A DNA stretch of 64,000 bases from an uncultured Prevotella sp. (GTDB lineage: Bacteria > Bacteroidota > Bacteroidia > Bacteroidales > Bacteroidaceae). Shown here one piece after another: positions 7,315 to 16,166 of this stretch (position 1 is its first letter; each line of letters begins with the position of its first letter). The stretch lies in NCBI GenBank assembly GCA_944320305.1, contig CALUGW010000009.1, positions 33,242 through 97,241 on the forward strand. Direction: 5' to 3'. Both the position numbers and the translations under genes were made by a program. The notes under the pieces are model-generated. The model did no database searches. It saw only the letters and a program-made list of their open reading frames with translations, and was not told where the DNA came from.

Positions 7315-9186
7315 TCAGCGCCCCATCAGCACCAGCAGCACGTTGATGTCGCTCGGCGAGACGCCCGGGATGCGGCCCGCCTGCGCCAGCGTAACGGGGT
7401 CTATGGCTTCGAGCTTCTGGCGTGCCTCAGTTGACAGCTGCTGCATCTCGGCGTAGCGGAAGTGCCCTTTGATCTTTATGTCCTCCAGCCGGCGCATCTT
7501 TTCGGCCACCATCTGCTCGCGCTCAATGTAGCCTTTGTACTTTATCTTTATCTCTGCGGCCTCCGCTATCTCTTCCTTGCGGTTTCGCGGCGCGTTGATT
7601 TTCTCTTTGAGGTCCGGCAGGACTTCGGCAAGCGCGCCGAGGCTCAGCTGCGGGCGGGCAAGAAGGTCTATGAGCTTGCAGCCCTCGCGGAGCGGGGTGG
7701 TGGAGCGGTTCTCGAGAAACGGGTTGATCTCGGCCGTCCTGACGTGCCGTGTCTTGCAGAACGCCGTGATTTCGCCGATGGCGTTTTTCTTCTCCATCCA
7801 CCAGTCGTAGCGCCTGCGGTCGGCCAGTCCTGTTGCGTATGCGCGTTCCGTCAGCCGCGCGTCGGCGTCGTCCTGACGCAGCAGTATGCGGTATTCCGCC
7901 CTCGACGTGAACATGCGGTAAGGCTCGTCAACGCCCTTCGTCACGAGGTCGTCGATGAGAACGCCAATATAGCTCTCGTCGCGCCGCATCTCGAAAGGCT
8001 CCCCGCCGCCGCAGAGCAGGGCGGCGTTGGCGCCCGCCACGAGGCCCTGTCCGGCGGCTTCCTCGTAGCCAGTGGTTCCGTTCACCTGTCCGGCGAGGAA
8101 CAGACCGCCTATTATCTTCGATTCCAACGTGTGCTTCAGCTGCGTGGGGTCGAAGAAATCGTATTCTATCGCGTAGCCGGGACGGTAGACGCGGGCGTCG
8201 CGCAGGGCGGGAATCTTGCGCAGGGCTGCAATCTGCACGTCGGCCGGCAGCGACGACGAGAATCCGTTCAGATACATCTCGTTGGTGTTCTCGCCCTCCG
8301 GCTCGAGGAACAGCGGGTGCTGCTCCTTGTCGGGGAATGTCACGATCTTTGTCTCTATCGACGGGCAGTAGCGCGGCCCGATGCTCTTTATCTGCCCGTT
8401 GTAGAGCGGCGAGTCGGCCAGCGCCGAGCGCAGCGTGTCGTGCACGGCGGGATTGGTGTAGCACGTCCAGCAGGGCAGCTGCTCCAGCACGCGGTGGCTG
8501 CCCATGAAGCTGAACTGGTGGAAGTCGTTCTCGCCCTCCTGTATCTCCATGTCGTCGAAGTGCACCGAGCGGCGGTCTATGCGCACGGGTGTGCCCGTCT
8601 TCATCCTGGCGGAGCGTATGCCGTGGCGCGTGATGCTCTCCGTGAGGTGCGGCACGGCGGGTTCGGCTATGCGTCCGCCCGCCACCCGGCATCGCCCGAT
8701 GTGCATAAGGCCGTTGAGAAAGGTGCCAGCGGTGATGACCACGGCGCGCGCCCGCAGCTCCACGCCCCACACCGTGCGCACCCCGGCGGCCTGTCCGCCC
8801 TCTGTGAGCAGCTCGTCGGCCTGGTCCTGCCAGATGTCGAGACCTGGCGTGTTGTCCAGTTCCGTGCGCCACTGCCAGATGAACTTGCCGCGGTCGCACT
8901 GCGCCCTGGGGCTCCACACGGCCGGCCCCTTGCTGCGGTTGAGCATCCGGAACTGTATGGCGGTGGCGTCGGTGACCAGCCCCATGCGCCCCCCGAGGGC
9001 GTCGATCTCCCTCACAATCTGCCCTTTGGCAATGCCTCCGACGGCCGGGTTGCAGCTCATCTGGGCGATTTTGTTCATGTCCATCGTCACGAGGCATGTC
9101 TTCGCGCCGAGCCGCGCCGCCGCTGCGGCCGCCTCGCATCCGGCGTGGCCGCCCCCGACGACAATCACATCATAGTTCAGTCTCAT
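7315..9186 (-). CDS. mnmG: tRNA uridine-5-carboxymethylaminomethyl modification enzyme MnmG (GidA)
   Basis: The FAD-binding subunit that, with MnmE, modifies the wobble uridine of certain tRNAs. The N-terminal dinucleotide fold is YDVIVVGGGHAGCEAA, followed by MSCNPAVGGIAKGQIVREID and later GYEEAAGQGLVAGANAA. The C-terminal helical MnmE/tRNA-binding domain ends QAGRIPGVSPSDINVLLVLM. The first ATG is at 9186 (MRLNYDVIV); an upstream TTG at 9198 is less likely. It heads the minus-strand run and is divergent from the fumarate reductase operon. In many bacteria this gene lies near the origin and parAB, which fits the two parS sites just downstream. Confidence 0.95.
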   Translation of the reverse strand: MRLNYDVIVVGGGHAGCEAAAAAARLGAKTCLVTMDMNKIAQMSCNPAVGGIAKGQIVREIDALGGRMGLVTDATAIQFRMLNRSKGPAVWSPRAQCDRGKFIWQWRTELDNTPGLDIWQDQADELLTEGGQAAGVRTVWGVELRARAVVITAGTFLNGLMHIGRCRVAGGRIAEPAVPHLTESITRHGIRSARMKTGTPVRIDRRSVHFDDMEIQEGENDFHQFSFMGSHRVLEQLPCWTCYTNPAVHDTLRSALADSPLYNGQIKSIGPRYCPSIETKIVTFPDKEQHPLFLEPEGENTNEMYLNGFSSSLPADVQIAALRKIPALRDARVYRPGYAIEYDFFDPTQLKHTLESKIIGGLFLAGQVNGTTGYEEAAGQGLVAGANAALLCGGGEPFEMRRDESYIGVLIDDLVTKGVDEPYRMFTSRAEYRILLRQDDADARLTERAYATGLADRRRYDWWMEKKNAIGEITAFCKTRHVRTAEINPFLENRSTTPLREGCKLIDLLARPQLSLGALAEVLPDLKEKINAPRNRKEEIAEAAEIKIKYKGYIEREQMVAEKMRRLEDIKIKGHFRYAEMQQLSTEARQKLEAIDPVTLAQAGRIPGVSPSDINVLLVLMGR

Positions 9187-9343
9187 CTTCTTCTGCAATT
9201 TTCCGGTGGGTTGGGGCGGCTCTCTTCGGGTGCGCCCGCCGGCCTGCGCGGCGCCCGGCGCGGCTCAACGGCCGCAGCCAGCCGCTGGCGGTTGGCAGGC
9301 GTCCTGTCTCGCCCCATCCCACAGCGTGTGGTAAAACTCGGCG

Positions 9344-9351
9344 CAAAATTA
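9344..9351 (-). promoter_or_regulatory. -7 promoter box for mnmG
   Basis: On the minus strand TAATTTTG (plus strand CAAAATTA) matches TAnnTTTG. It is about 160 bp upstream of mnmG; the upstream TTTG box is not clear. Confidence 0.4.
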
Positions 9352-9382
9352 AGAATAAAAATCGATTTTTGCTTTAAAACGC

Positions 9383-9413
9383 TTTGATTTATCATTAAAT
9401 TATAGTAATTTTG
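9383..9413 (+). promoter_or_regulatory. Promoter of the fumarate reductase/succinate dehydrogenase operon
   Basis: TTTG (9383-9386), 19-bp spacer, then TAATTTTG (9406-9413): a full match to the Bacteroidota promoter. It lies about 140 bp upstream of the cytochrome b gene. The leader holds a GC-rich stretch and then an AT-rich run before the ATG. The 367-bp gap between mnmG and this operon thus holds two divergent promoters and no gene. Confidence 0.75.
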
Positions 9414-9553
9414 CGCACAGAAAAAAGTCTGTTTTTACCTAATTTGAAGGAGAGGGCGCGCTGGCGTCCGCAGCGGGGCGTGCCTTGGCGCGTGTCCGTT
9501 GGTGGGAGCTAATTTTATTTCTAACTATTAAATAATTAAATTTTCAATCATTT

Positions 9554-10234
9554 ATGTGGTTAATCAATTCTTCTATCGGTAGGAAGGTTGTGATGTCGGT
9601 CACCGGCATTGCGCTTGTTCTATTCCTGACATTCCACATGTCAATGAACATTGTGGCCCTCTTCTCAGCGGAAGGCTACAACATGGTTTGTGAGTTCCTG
9701 GGTGCCAACTGGTACGCCCTCGTGGCCACGCTCGGCCTGGCAGCCCTGGCTGTGATTCACATTGTCTACGCCTTCATGCTGACAATGCGCAACCTCAAGG
9801 CCCGCGGCACAGAGCGCTATGCCGTGACCGTGCGCCCGGAAAAGGTGGAGTGGGCGTCGCAGAACATGCTCGTGCTGGGCATTATCGTGCTGCTCGGCCT
9901 GCTGCTTCACCTGTTCAACTTCTGGTTCAACATGATGTTCGCCGAGCTTACGGGCATGATTGTGGCCCACGACCCGGCCGACGGCTTCGCCTACATCGTC
10001 GACACGTTCGCCAATCCGGTTTACGTCGTGCTCTATATCGTGTGGATTGCCGCAATCTGGTTCCACCTCTCGCACGGCTTCTGGAGCGCTCTTCAGACTC
10101 TGGGATGGAACGGCAAGGTGTGGTTCTGCCGCTGGAAGGTGATAGGCATTGTCTACACCACGCTGCTCATGCTCGGTTTCCTCGTCGTGGTGCTTGCCTT
10201 CGCGTTCGGCATTGCCCCGAGCCTCTGCTGCTAA
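9554..10234 (+). CDS. Succinate dehydrogenase/fumarate reductase cytochrome b subunit
   Basis: A 226-residue membrane anchor of the quinol:fumarate reductase/succinate dehydrogenase complex (Bacteroidetes type, single-polypeptide diheme anchor). Five hydrophobic helices are visible, starting SVTGIALVLFLTFHMSMNIV and ending LLMLGFLVVVLAFAFG. Histidines inside helices (for example TFHMSMN, LLLHLFNF and FHLSHGFW) are candidate haem ligands. It passes electrons between menaquinone and the iron-sulfur subunit. It is the first gene of a three-gene operon, 39 bp before the flavoprotein gene. Confidence 0.9.
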   Translation: MWLINSSIGRKVVMSVTGIALVLFLTFHMSMNIVALFSAEGYNMVCEFLGANWYALVATLGLAALAVIHIVYAFMLTMRNLKARGTERYAVTVRPEKVEWASQNMLVLGIIVLLGLLLHLFNFWFNMMFAELTGMIVAHDPADGFAYIVDTFANPVYVVLYIVWIAAIWFHLSHGFWSALQTLGWNGKVWFCRWKVIGIVYTTLLMLGFLVVVLAFAFGIAPSLCC

Positions 10235-10273
10235 TTCAAAATTCGTAATTCAACATTCATAATTCAAACAGTT

Positions 10274-12256
10274 ATGGCTAAACAATTAGATTCAAGGATT
10301 CCTGAAGGCCCCGTGGCCGAGAAATGGACCAATTATAAGGCTCACCAGCGCCTGGTGAACCCCAAGAACAAGCTGAAGCTCGACGTGATTGTTGTCGGCA
10401 CGGGTCTGGCCGGAGCCAGCGCGGCCGCCACTCTGGGCGAGCAGGGCTTCAATGTGCTCAACTTCTGCATACAGGACTCGCCCCGCCGCGCCCACTCCAT
10501 TGCCGCCCAGGGCGGCATCAACGCCGCCAAGAACTACCAGAACGACGGCGACTCCGTCTACCGCCTGTTCTACGACACTGTGAAGGGCGGCGACTACCGC
10601 GCCCGCGAGGCCAACGTCTACCGTCTGGCCGAGGTGTCCAACAACATCATCGACCAGTGCGTGGCTCAGGGAGTGCCTTTCGCACGCGAGTACGGCGGCA
10701 TGCTTGCCAACCGCTCTTTCGGCGGAGCGCAGGTGTCGCGCACTTTCTATGCCAAGGGACAGACCGGCCAGCAGCTGCTGCTCGGCGCATACTCTGCCCT
10801 GAGCCGCCAGGTGCACGACGGCAAGGTGAAGCTCTACACGCGCTACGAGATGGCCGACGTGGTGATTGTTGACGGCCGCGCCCGCGGCATCATCGCCAAG
10901 AACCTCGTCACGGGCAAGCTGGAGCGCTTCTCGGCCAACGCCGTCGTGATAGCCACCGGAGGCTACGGCAACACCTACTTCCTGTCCACCAACGCCATGG
11001 GATGCAACTGCTCCGCCGCCATGGCCTGCTACCGCAAGGGCGCTTACTTCGCCAACCCGTCTTATGTGCAGATTCACCCGACGTGCATCCCCGTGCACGG
11101 CGACAAGCAGTCGAAGCTCACGCTGATGTCGGAGTCGCTCCGCAACGACGGCCGCATCTGGGTGCCCAAGAAGCTTGAGGACGCCAAGGCGCTGCAGGCC
11201 GGCACCAAGAAGGGCAGCGACATTCCCGAGGAAGACCGCGACTACTACCTTGAGCGCCGCTATCCGGCCTTCGGAAACCTCGTGCCGCGCGACGTTGCCA
11301 GCCGCGCCGCCAAGGAGCGCTGCGACAAGGGCTACGGCGTCAACAACACCGGCCGCGCCGTGTTCCTCGACTTCTCCGAGAGCATCGAGCGCCTCGGCAT
11401 CGACGTTGTGCTGCAGCGTTACGGTAATCTTTTCGATATGTATGAGGAGATCACAGACGTCAATCCGGGCGAGCTGGCCAACGAGATTAACGGCGTGAAG
11501 TACTACAACCCCATGATGATCTACCCCGCCATACACTACACCATGGGCGGAATCTGGGTCGATTACGAGCTGATGACCACCATCCCCGGCCTGTTCGCCA
11601 TCGGCGAGTGCAACTTCTCCGACCATGGCGCCAACCGACTCGGCGCGTCGGCCCTCATGCAGGGCTTGGCCGACGGCTACTTCGTGCTGCCTTACACCAT
11701 CCAGAACTATCTGGCCGACCAGAAGATATGGCCGCGCCTGAGCACCGATATGCCTGAGTTCGAGGAGGCCGAGAAGGCCGTCGCCGCCGAGACCGACCGC
11801 CTGATGGCCATCAAGGGCAAGCGTTCCGTTGACTCCATCCACAAGGAGCTGGGCCACGTCATGTGGGAGTACGTGGGCATGGGCCGCACCGCCGAGGGCC
11901 TGAAGACCGGACTCGACAAGATAAAGAAAATCCGCAAGGAGTTCGAGACCAACCTCTTCATCCCCGGAAGCAAGGACGGGCTCAACACCGAGCTTGACAA
12001 AGCCATCCACCTGCGCGACTTCATCACCATGGGCGAGCTTATCGCCTACGACGCGCTGTCGCGCAACGAGTCGTGCGGCGGACACTTCCGCGAGGAGTAC
12101 CAGACCGAGGAAGGGGAGGCCAAGCGCGACGACGAGAACTTCTTCTACGTTGGCTGCTGGGAGTATCAGGGCAGCGACGAGAAGGCGCCCGAGCTTATCA
12201 AGGAGCCTCTGCACTACGAGGCAATTAAAGTACAAACCAGAAATTATAAGGACTAA
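10274..12256 (+). CDS. frdA: Fumarate reductase/succinate dehydrogenase flavoprotein subunit
   Basis: The 660-residue catalytic subunit that interconverts fumarate and succinate. The FAD-binding fold is [20 protein letters not shown] (about 38-57), and the flavinylated histidine is H74 in [11 protein letters not shown]. Later features are [10 protein letters not shown], and [12 protein letters not shown] with [19 protein letters not shown] near the substrate and FAD sites. The length is that of the Bacteroides/Wolinella-type enzyme. The 39-bp gap upstream is made of short AATTC-rich repeats, and the iron-sulfur gene follows after 5 bp. In anaerobic Bacteroidales the enzyme is mainly a fumarate reductase feeding succinate formation; direction here is inferred. 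Confidence 0.95.
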   Translation: MAKQLDSRIPEGPVAEKWTNYKAHQRLVNPKNKLKLDVIVVGTGLAGASAAATLGEQGFNVLNFCIQDSPRRAHSIAAQGGINAAKNYQNDGDSVYRLFYDTVKGGDYRAREANVYRLAEVSNNIIDQCVAQGVPFAREYGGMLANRSFGGAQVSRTFYAKGQTGQQLLLGAYSALSRQVHDGKVKLYTRYEMADVVIVDGRARGIIAKNLVTGKLERFSANAVVIATGGYGNTYFLSTNAMGCNCSAAMACYRKGAYFANPSYVQIHPTCIPVHGDKQSKLTLMSESLRNDGRIWVPKKLEDAKALQAGTKKGSDIPEEDRDYYLERRYPAFGNLVPRDVASRAAKERCDKGYGVNNTGRAVFLDFSESIERLGIDVVLQRYGNLFDMYEEITDVNPGELANEINGVKYYNPMMIYPAIHYTMGGIWVDYELMTTIPGLFAIGECNFSDHGANRLGASALMQGLADGYFVLPYTIQNYLADQKIWPRLSTDMPEFEEAEKAVAAETDRLMAIKGKRSVDSIHKELGHVMWEYVGMGRTAEGLKTGLDKIKKIRKEFETNLFIPGSKDGLNTELDKAIHLRDFITMGELIAYDALSRNESCGGHFREEYQTEEGEAKRDDENFFYVGCWEYQGSDEKAPELIKEPLHYEAIKVQTRNYKD

Positions 12257-12261
12257 CAGAT

Positions 12262-13014
12262 ATGGCAAACATTTCATTCACACTGAGATTCTGGCGCCAG
12301 AACGGCCCGAAGGCCGAGGGTCACTTTGACACACGCGAGATGAAGGACATCCCCGACGACACCTCTTTCCTCGAGATGCTCGACATTCTCAACGAGCAGC
12401 TCATCGAGGAGGGCCAGGAGCCGTTCGTCTTCGACCACGACTGCCGCGAGGGCATCTGCGGCATGTGCTCGCTCTACATCAACGGCCATCCCCACGGCCC
12501 CAACACCGGAGCCACCACTTGCCAGCTCTATATGCGCAAGTTCCACGATGGCGACGTGATCACCGTTGAGCCGTGGCGCTCTGCCGCCTTCCCCGTCATC
12601 AAGGACTGCATGGTTGACCGCTCCGCGTTCGACAAGATAATACAGGCCGGCGGCTACGTTTCCGTGCGCACAGGCCAGCCTCAGGACGCCAACGCCATCC
12701 TCATTCCCAAGGAGAAGGCCGACGAGGCCATGGACTGCGCCACCTGCATCGGCTGCGGCGCCTGCGTGGCAGCCTGCAAGAACGGCTCCGCGATGCTCTT
12801 CGTCAGCTCCAAGGTCAGCCAGCTCGCGCTGCTGCCCCAGGGCCGCCCCGAGGCCGCAAAGCGCGCCAAGGCCATGATCATGAAGATGGAGGAGCTGGGC
12901 TTCGGCAACTGCACCAATACCCGCGCCTGCGAGGCCGAGTGCCCCAAGAACGAGTCGATAGCCAACATCGCCCGCCTGAACCGCGAGTTCATCAAGGCCA
13001 AGCTGAACGACTAA
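12262..13014 (+). CDS. frdB: Fumarate reductase/succinate dehydrogenase iron-sulfur subunit
   Basis: 250 residues carrying three iron-sulfur clusters. The [2Fe-2S] cysteines are in [15 protein letters not shown] plus the later TTCQLY. The ferredoxin-like cluster motifs are [17 protein letters not shown] and [16 protein letters not shown]. It links the flavoprotein to the diheme cytochrome b. It is the last gene of the operon, followed 25 bp downstream by a strong terminator. Confidence 0.95.
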   Translation: MANISFTLRFWRQNGPKAEGHFDTREMKDIPDDTSFLEMLDILNEQLIEEGQEPFVFDHDCREGICGMCSLYINGHPHGPNTGATTCQLYMRKFHDGDVITVEPWRSAAFPVIKDCMVDRSAFDKIIQAGGYVSVRTGQPQDANAILIPKEKADEAMDCATCIGCGACVAACKNGSAMLFVSSKVSQLALLPQGRPEAAKRAKAMIMKMEELGFGNCTNTRACEAECPKNESIANIARLNREFIKAKLND

Positions 13015-13039
13015 GCCCTGCCTCAGAGGCTGCGAACCA

Positions 13040-13085
13040 AAAAGCCCCGGGCCGCCTGCTGGCGGTTTCCGGGGCTTTTGCTTTG
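13040..13085 (+). terminator. Intrinsic terminator after frdB
   Basis: AAAAGCCCCGG (13040-13050) pairs with CCGGGGCTTTT (13069-13079), and a T-rich tail follows. It lies between convergent frdB and the MATE gene and may serve both. Confidence 0.8.
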
Positions 13086-13173
13086 TCTTTTTCTGTATCG
13101 TAGGCACACTTGCCGCAGGCTTGCGTCCTCCGTTCGTGGCTCCTGAGGCCGTTTGCGGGGCCGCTGTGCGCTC

Positions 13174-14541
13174 TCAGGCGGCCTTCTTGGGCTCCAGCCG
13201 CTGCCGCTCCTCGCGGGCCAGCCGGCGGCGGAAGCAGGCGTAGTAAAGCCCTCCGGCGCACGTCAGGCACACCGGGAAGGCCCACCACACGCCCGCCAGC
13301 CCCAGGCCGAGCCTTATGCCCAGCAGCCAGCCCAGTGGCAGCGACACCATGAAATAGGAGAAGAACGCGATGTACATCAGCGGCCTGACGTGCGATATGC
13401 CGCGCAGGGCGTTGGCGAAGGTGCACTGCAGCCCGTCGCCGAACTGGTAGACCACGAGCGGCACCACCGTCTGGGCCACCAGCGCGCACACCTCGGCGCT
13501 GTCTGTGAACCACAGGCTTATCTGCCCGCGCAGCATGAATATCGGCACCGACACCACGCAGGCCGTGGCCAGGATTATGCGGAATCCGGCCCCTGCCGTC
13601 AGCCTGACGGACGGCAGGTCGCCCTGTCCGTGGAAGTAGCTCACGCGCACCGCCACGGCTGCCGCCATGCCGTAGTAGACCATGTAGAACGTCTGCGACA
13701 CGGTGATCATTATCTGGTGGGCCGCCAGGGCCGTCGTGCCGATCCACCCCACGAGTATGGCCGACAGCGAGAACGCCGCCGTCTCCATGCCCATCTGCAG
13801 GCCCAGGGGCCATCCCAGGGCGTTCAGCCGGCCGAAGGTGCGCCTGTCCGTGCGTCCGGCGCGGAAGCCGCGGCTGTAGACGGCGTAGCGCCGCGCCGTG
13901 AAGAACAGCAGCGCCATGGCCGCCGCCATGGCCGCGCGCGAGGCCAGGGTGGACAGTCCGGCGCCCAGCAGCCCCAGCTCCGGCAGCGGCCCCGCGCCGT
14001 AGATGAGCAGCCAGTTGCCCAGAATGTTCATCACGTTGCCGCCTATGAGCACGCACATCGGCGTGCGCGTGTCGCCTATCGCGTCGAAGAACTGCTTGAA
14101 GGTGTTCATCCAGCAGACGAACGGCAGCGACACGATGTTCACTATCAGGTAGGGGCGCATGAGCGGCAGCAGCTCGCCGGGCTGGCCCAGCAGGTGCAGG
14201 CTGAAGTAGAGGGCGGTGAGCACGGCCAGCAGCACCGCCGCCAGCAGCGTGTTGGCGGCCAGCGCGTTGCGCACCACGGAGCCTATGCTGCCGGTCTCGC
14301 CGCGCCCGTAGAGGTTGCCCACCACGGGCGTCAGGCCGTAGGAGAAGCCCATGGCGAAGATTACGAACAGCATGAACATGGTGTTGACGAAGCTCGCGGC
14401 GGCCAGCTCCACCATGCTGTGGTGGCCCACCATGATCGTGTCGGCGAAGCCGAGCACGATGTTGCCTATCTGCCCCACTACGATGGGGGCGCCCAGCTTG
14501 AGCAGCGTGCGGTAGTGCTGCGCGTGTCGGATAATTGTCAT
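13174..14541 (-). CDS. MATE family multidrug/sodium antiporter
   Basis: About 455 residues with twelve predicted membrane segments and the two-fold MatE repeat. It begins MTIIRHAQHYRTLLKLGAPI, then IVVGQIGNIVLGFADTIMVG, a typical MATE first helix. Such proteins export cationic compounds driven by Na+ or H+. An upstream in-frame codon at 14580 would place the start inside the promoter-like sequence, so the ATG at 14541 is used. It converges with the frd operon. The substrate cannot be inferred. Confidence 0.9.
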   Translation of the reverse strand: MTIIRHAQHYRTLLKLGAPIVVGQIGNIVLGFADTIMVGHHSMVELAAASFVNTMFMLFVIFAMGFSYGLTPVVGNLYGRGETGSIGSVVRNALAANTLLAAVLLAVLTALYFSLHLLGQPGELLPLMRPYLIVNIVSLPFVCWMNTFKQFFDAIGDTRTPMCVLIGGNVMNILGNWLLIYGAGPLPELGLLGAGLSTLASRAAMAAAMALLFFTARRYAVYSRGFRAGRTDRRTFGRLNALGWPLGLQMGMETAAFSLSAILVGWIGTTALAAHQIMITVSQTFYMVYYGMAAAVAVRVSYFHGQGDLPSVRLTAGAGFRIILATACVVSVPIFMLRGQISLWFTDSAEVCALVAQTVVPLVVYQFGDGLQCTFANALRGISHVRPLMYIAFFSYFMVSLPLGWLLGIRLGLGLAGVWWAFPVCLTCAGGLYYACFRRRLAREERQRLEPKKAA

Positions 14542-14549
14542 AGCGGGCG

Positions 14550-14557
14550 CAAAGTTA
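14550..14557 (-). promoter_or_regulatory. -7-like box just upstream of the MATE gene
   Basis: TAACTTTG on the minus strand fits TAnnTTTG. Transcription would start only a few bases before the ATG at 14541, so the message would be nearly leaderless if the site is real. Confidence 0.35.
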
Positions 14558-14646
14558 GCACAAAACGCGCTGACCCGCAAGCCGCGCCACCCTGTTTTTT
14601 CCGTAATGCGGGCTCTTGCGGCCGGTGCGGCTGTGGGAGAAACACG

Positions 14647-14687
14647 AAAAAAGCGCCGCGGCAGACATGATGTCTGGAGCGGCGCCG
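14647..14687 (-). terminator. Intrinsic terminator after the small heat shock gene
   Basis: On the minus strand a long hairpin (GGCGCCGC and AGACAT arms around 14653-14686) is followed by six T residues. It lies about 90 bp beyond the stop codon of the hsp20 gene. Confidence 0.7.
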
Positions 14688-14776
14688 TGTCAGCGCATGG
14701 TAAATATCGAGTTCGTCAGAACTCTTTCCGAAAGGGCTTTCGCCGTATCCCTTCGGATTTGTTCACAGGCCGGGCC

Positions 14777-15202
14777 TCAGCCCACCTCAATCTTGCGGGC
14801 GGGCTTCCCGGCGGCCTTCTCAACCTTGGGCAGGTCTATCGTCAGCACGCCGTCGCCGGCCTTGGCGCTCACCTTGTCCTTGTCAACGTCGTCGGGCAGC
14901 AACAGCGTCTGCTCATACTTGCTGTAGGCGAACTCGCGGCGCAGGTAGTGCTCGTGCTTGTTCTCGTCCTTCTTCTCGCCCTTGCTCTCCATCTTGATGT
15001 GCAGGTTGCCGTCGTTGTCGATGTTGATCTCGAAATCCTCCTTCTTCAGCCCCGGCGCGGCCACCTCCACGGTGTATGCCTTGTCGGTCTCCTTCACGTT
15101 GATTGCGGGCGCCGTGGCGCTTACGCGCGGCATGAAGTCAGTGTCGAAAAAGTTGCCGAACACCTCCGGAATCCACGAATTTCTGTTCAATACTGGTAAC
15201 AT
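14777..15202 (-). CDS. Hsp20/alpha-crystallin small heat shock protein
   Basis: 141 residues. It begins MLPVLNRNSWIPEVFGNFFD, contains the alpha-crystallin beta-sandwich (AYTVEVAAPGLKKEDFEINI; REFAYSKYEQTLLLP) and ends with the AGDGVLTIDLPKVE segment close to the IxI/V-type tail. It is an ATP-independent holdase for unfolding proteins in the cytoplasm. The ATG at 15202 is preceded by GGAGGATT, an unusually good ribosome site for this genome, which fixes the start; a longer frame from a TTG at 15376 is rejected. Next to it is a strong terminator. Confidence 0.92.
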   Translation of the reverse strand: MLPVLNRNSWIPEVFGNFFDTDFMPRVSATAPAINVKETDKAYTVEVAAPGLKKEDFEINIDNDGNLHIKMESKGEKKDENKHEHYLRREFAYSKYEQTLLLPDDVDKDKVSAKAGDGVLTIDLPKVEKAAGKPARKIEVG

Positions 15203-15401
15203 AATCAATCCTCCTGTTTTTTTGTTTATGTCGTTTTGTGCCCTCCCGGAGCCTTGGCCTTGCGGCCGCCGCCCCGTCGCGGCTGCCCCTCGCTCTCGCT
15301 CGGAGCTTTCATTGGCATAAGTGCAATTTGCGTGCCGGTTGACAAAACACGCCAAAATGGCCTTTTTGGTTGACAAATTGTCAGTAAAAGTGATGTCTAA
15401 G

Positions 15402-15922
15402 GGTTAAAAATTAAAGATTAAAAGTTAAAAGAATTACTTCTGTGGCTGTTTTAAGCCCCGCGCGTTCCTGTAAGACCGATTTCCGCAGGGCTATTGCCTG
15501 CCTCCCGTCTCCAGCCTCCTGTCTCCTTGAATTTAACACTTCGTTTTCCATCGAAATAGAAAAATTCCGGCGGTTTTTGCCGCCCTTTGGGGCCGTAAAA
15601 CGCCTCCGGCTTTCCAATATGGCCCATATTGCGGTGCGATATGGGCCATATCGCGGTGCGAAATGGCCCATATCGGAAGCCGGAAAGGCCCTTCTTGCAG
15701 GGCAAAAAAGCCCGTTTTGGGGCTGAAAAGGGTGGTTTCGGGGGCTGATTTTATTGCACAATAGGGCTTATAAGACTTATAAGTCCTATAAGGCCAATAG
15801 GTTACAGTTGCACACTCATATCCGGCTTATTTGCGGCCAAAGGATTTTTATTTTCAAATACGCGAAATTTCAGGGGCAAACCTATATGGATGTTTAACAG
15901 CTGTGAAATCGTCTTAACGCGG
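15402..15922. repeat. Intergenic repeat element, copy B
   Basis: Occupies much of the 964-bp gap between the hsp20 gene and the glycosidase-like gene. It shares the same ordered blocks as copy A (4011-4612): AAATTAAAGATTAAAAGTTA, CTCCAGCCTCCTGTCTCCTT, GAATTTAACACTTCGTTTTC, then ~22-bp palindromic units (GCGATATGGGCCATATCGC), GGGGCTGATTTTATTGCACA, GTTACAGTTGCACACTCATA and a GTTTAACA end. The rest of the gap (15203-15401 and 15923-16085) shows nothing further that I recognise. Confidence 0.75.
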
Positions 15923-16085
15923 CAGCCGGCTCTCTTCAGTCTCCCTGGCAGGGCGGGGCGTCAGCCTTCTTCGCGCCGCTGCGGGCGCATCGCCGGCCTC
16001 GGCGGTAGCAGGCAGGCTGCGGCTGCGGTTGGAAGTGCGGCTGAAGTTTTGGTGAGGCTTTGGCGCTAATGTCGGAAAAAAACGC

Positions 16086-16093
16086 TAATTTTG
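16086..16093 (+). promoter_or_regulatory. -7 promoter box for the glycosidase-like gene
   Basis: TAATTTTG fits TAnnTTTG, with a TTTG at 16059-16062 (spacing 23 bp, longer than usual). It overlaps the left arm of the hairpin at 16091-16149. Confidence 0.45.
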
Positions 16094-16149
16094 CGTCCGG
16101 CCCCGGCTGGACGGCACCAGCTGCGCCGCCCAGCCGGGGCCGGACGCAA
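16091..16149 (+). repeat. 20-bp perfect inverted repeat in the 5' leader
   Basis: TTGCGTCCGGCCCCGGCTGG (16091-16110) is the exact reverse complement of 16130-16149, with a 19-nt loop. It ends 17 bp before the ATG at 16167 and is followed by A-rich rather than T-rich sequence. It therefore looks like a leader hairpin and not a terminator. Confidence 0.75.
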
Positions 16150-16166
16150 ATAAAAAACCTGAAATT

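Noticed and set aside
10292-12277. A 661-codon minus-strand frame opposite the flavoprotein gene
   Set aside because: Shadow of a GC-rich gene. The plus-strand protein has all catalytic motifs; the antisense one has none.
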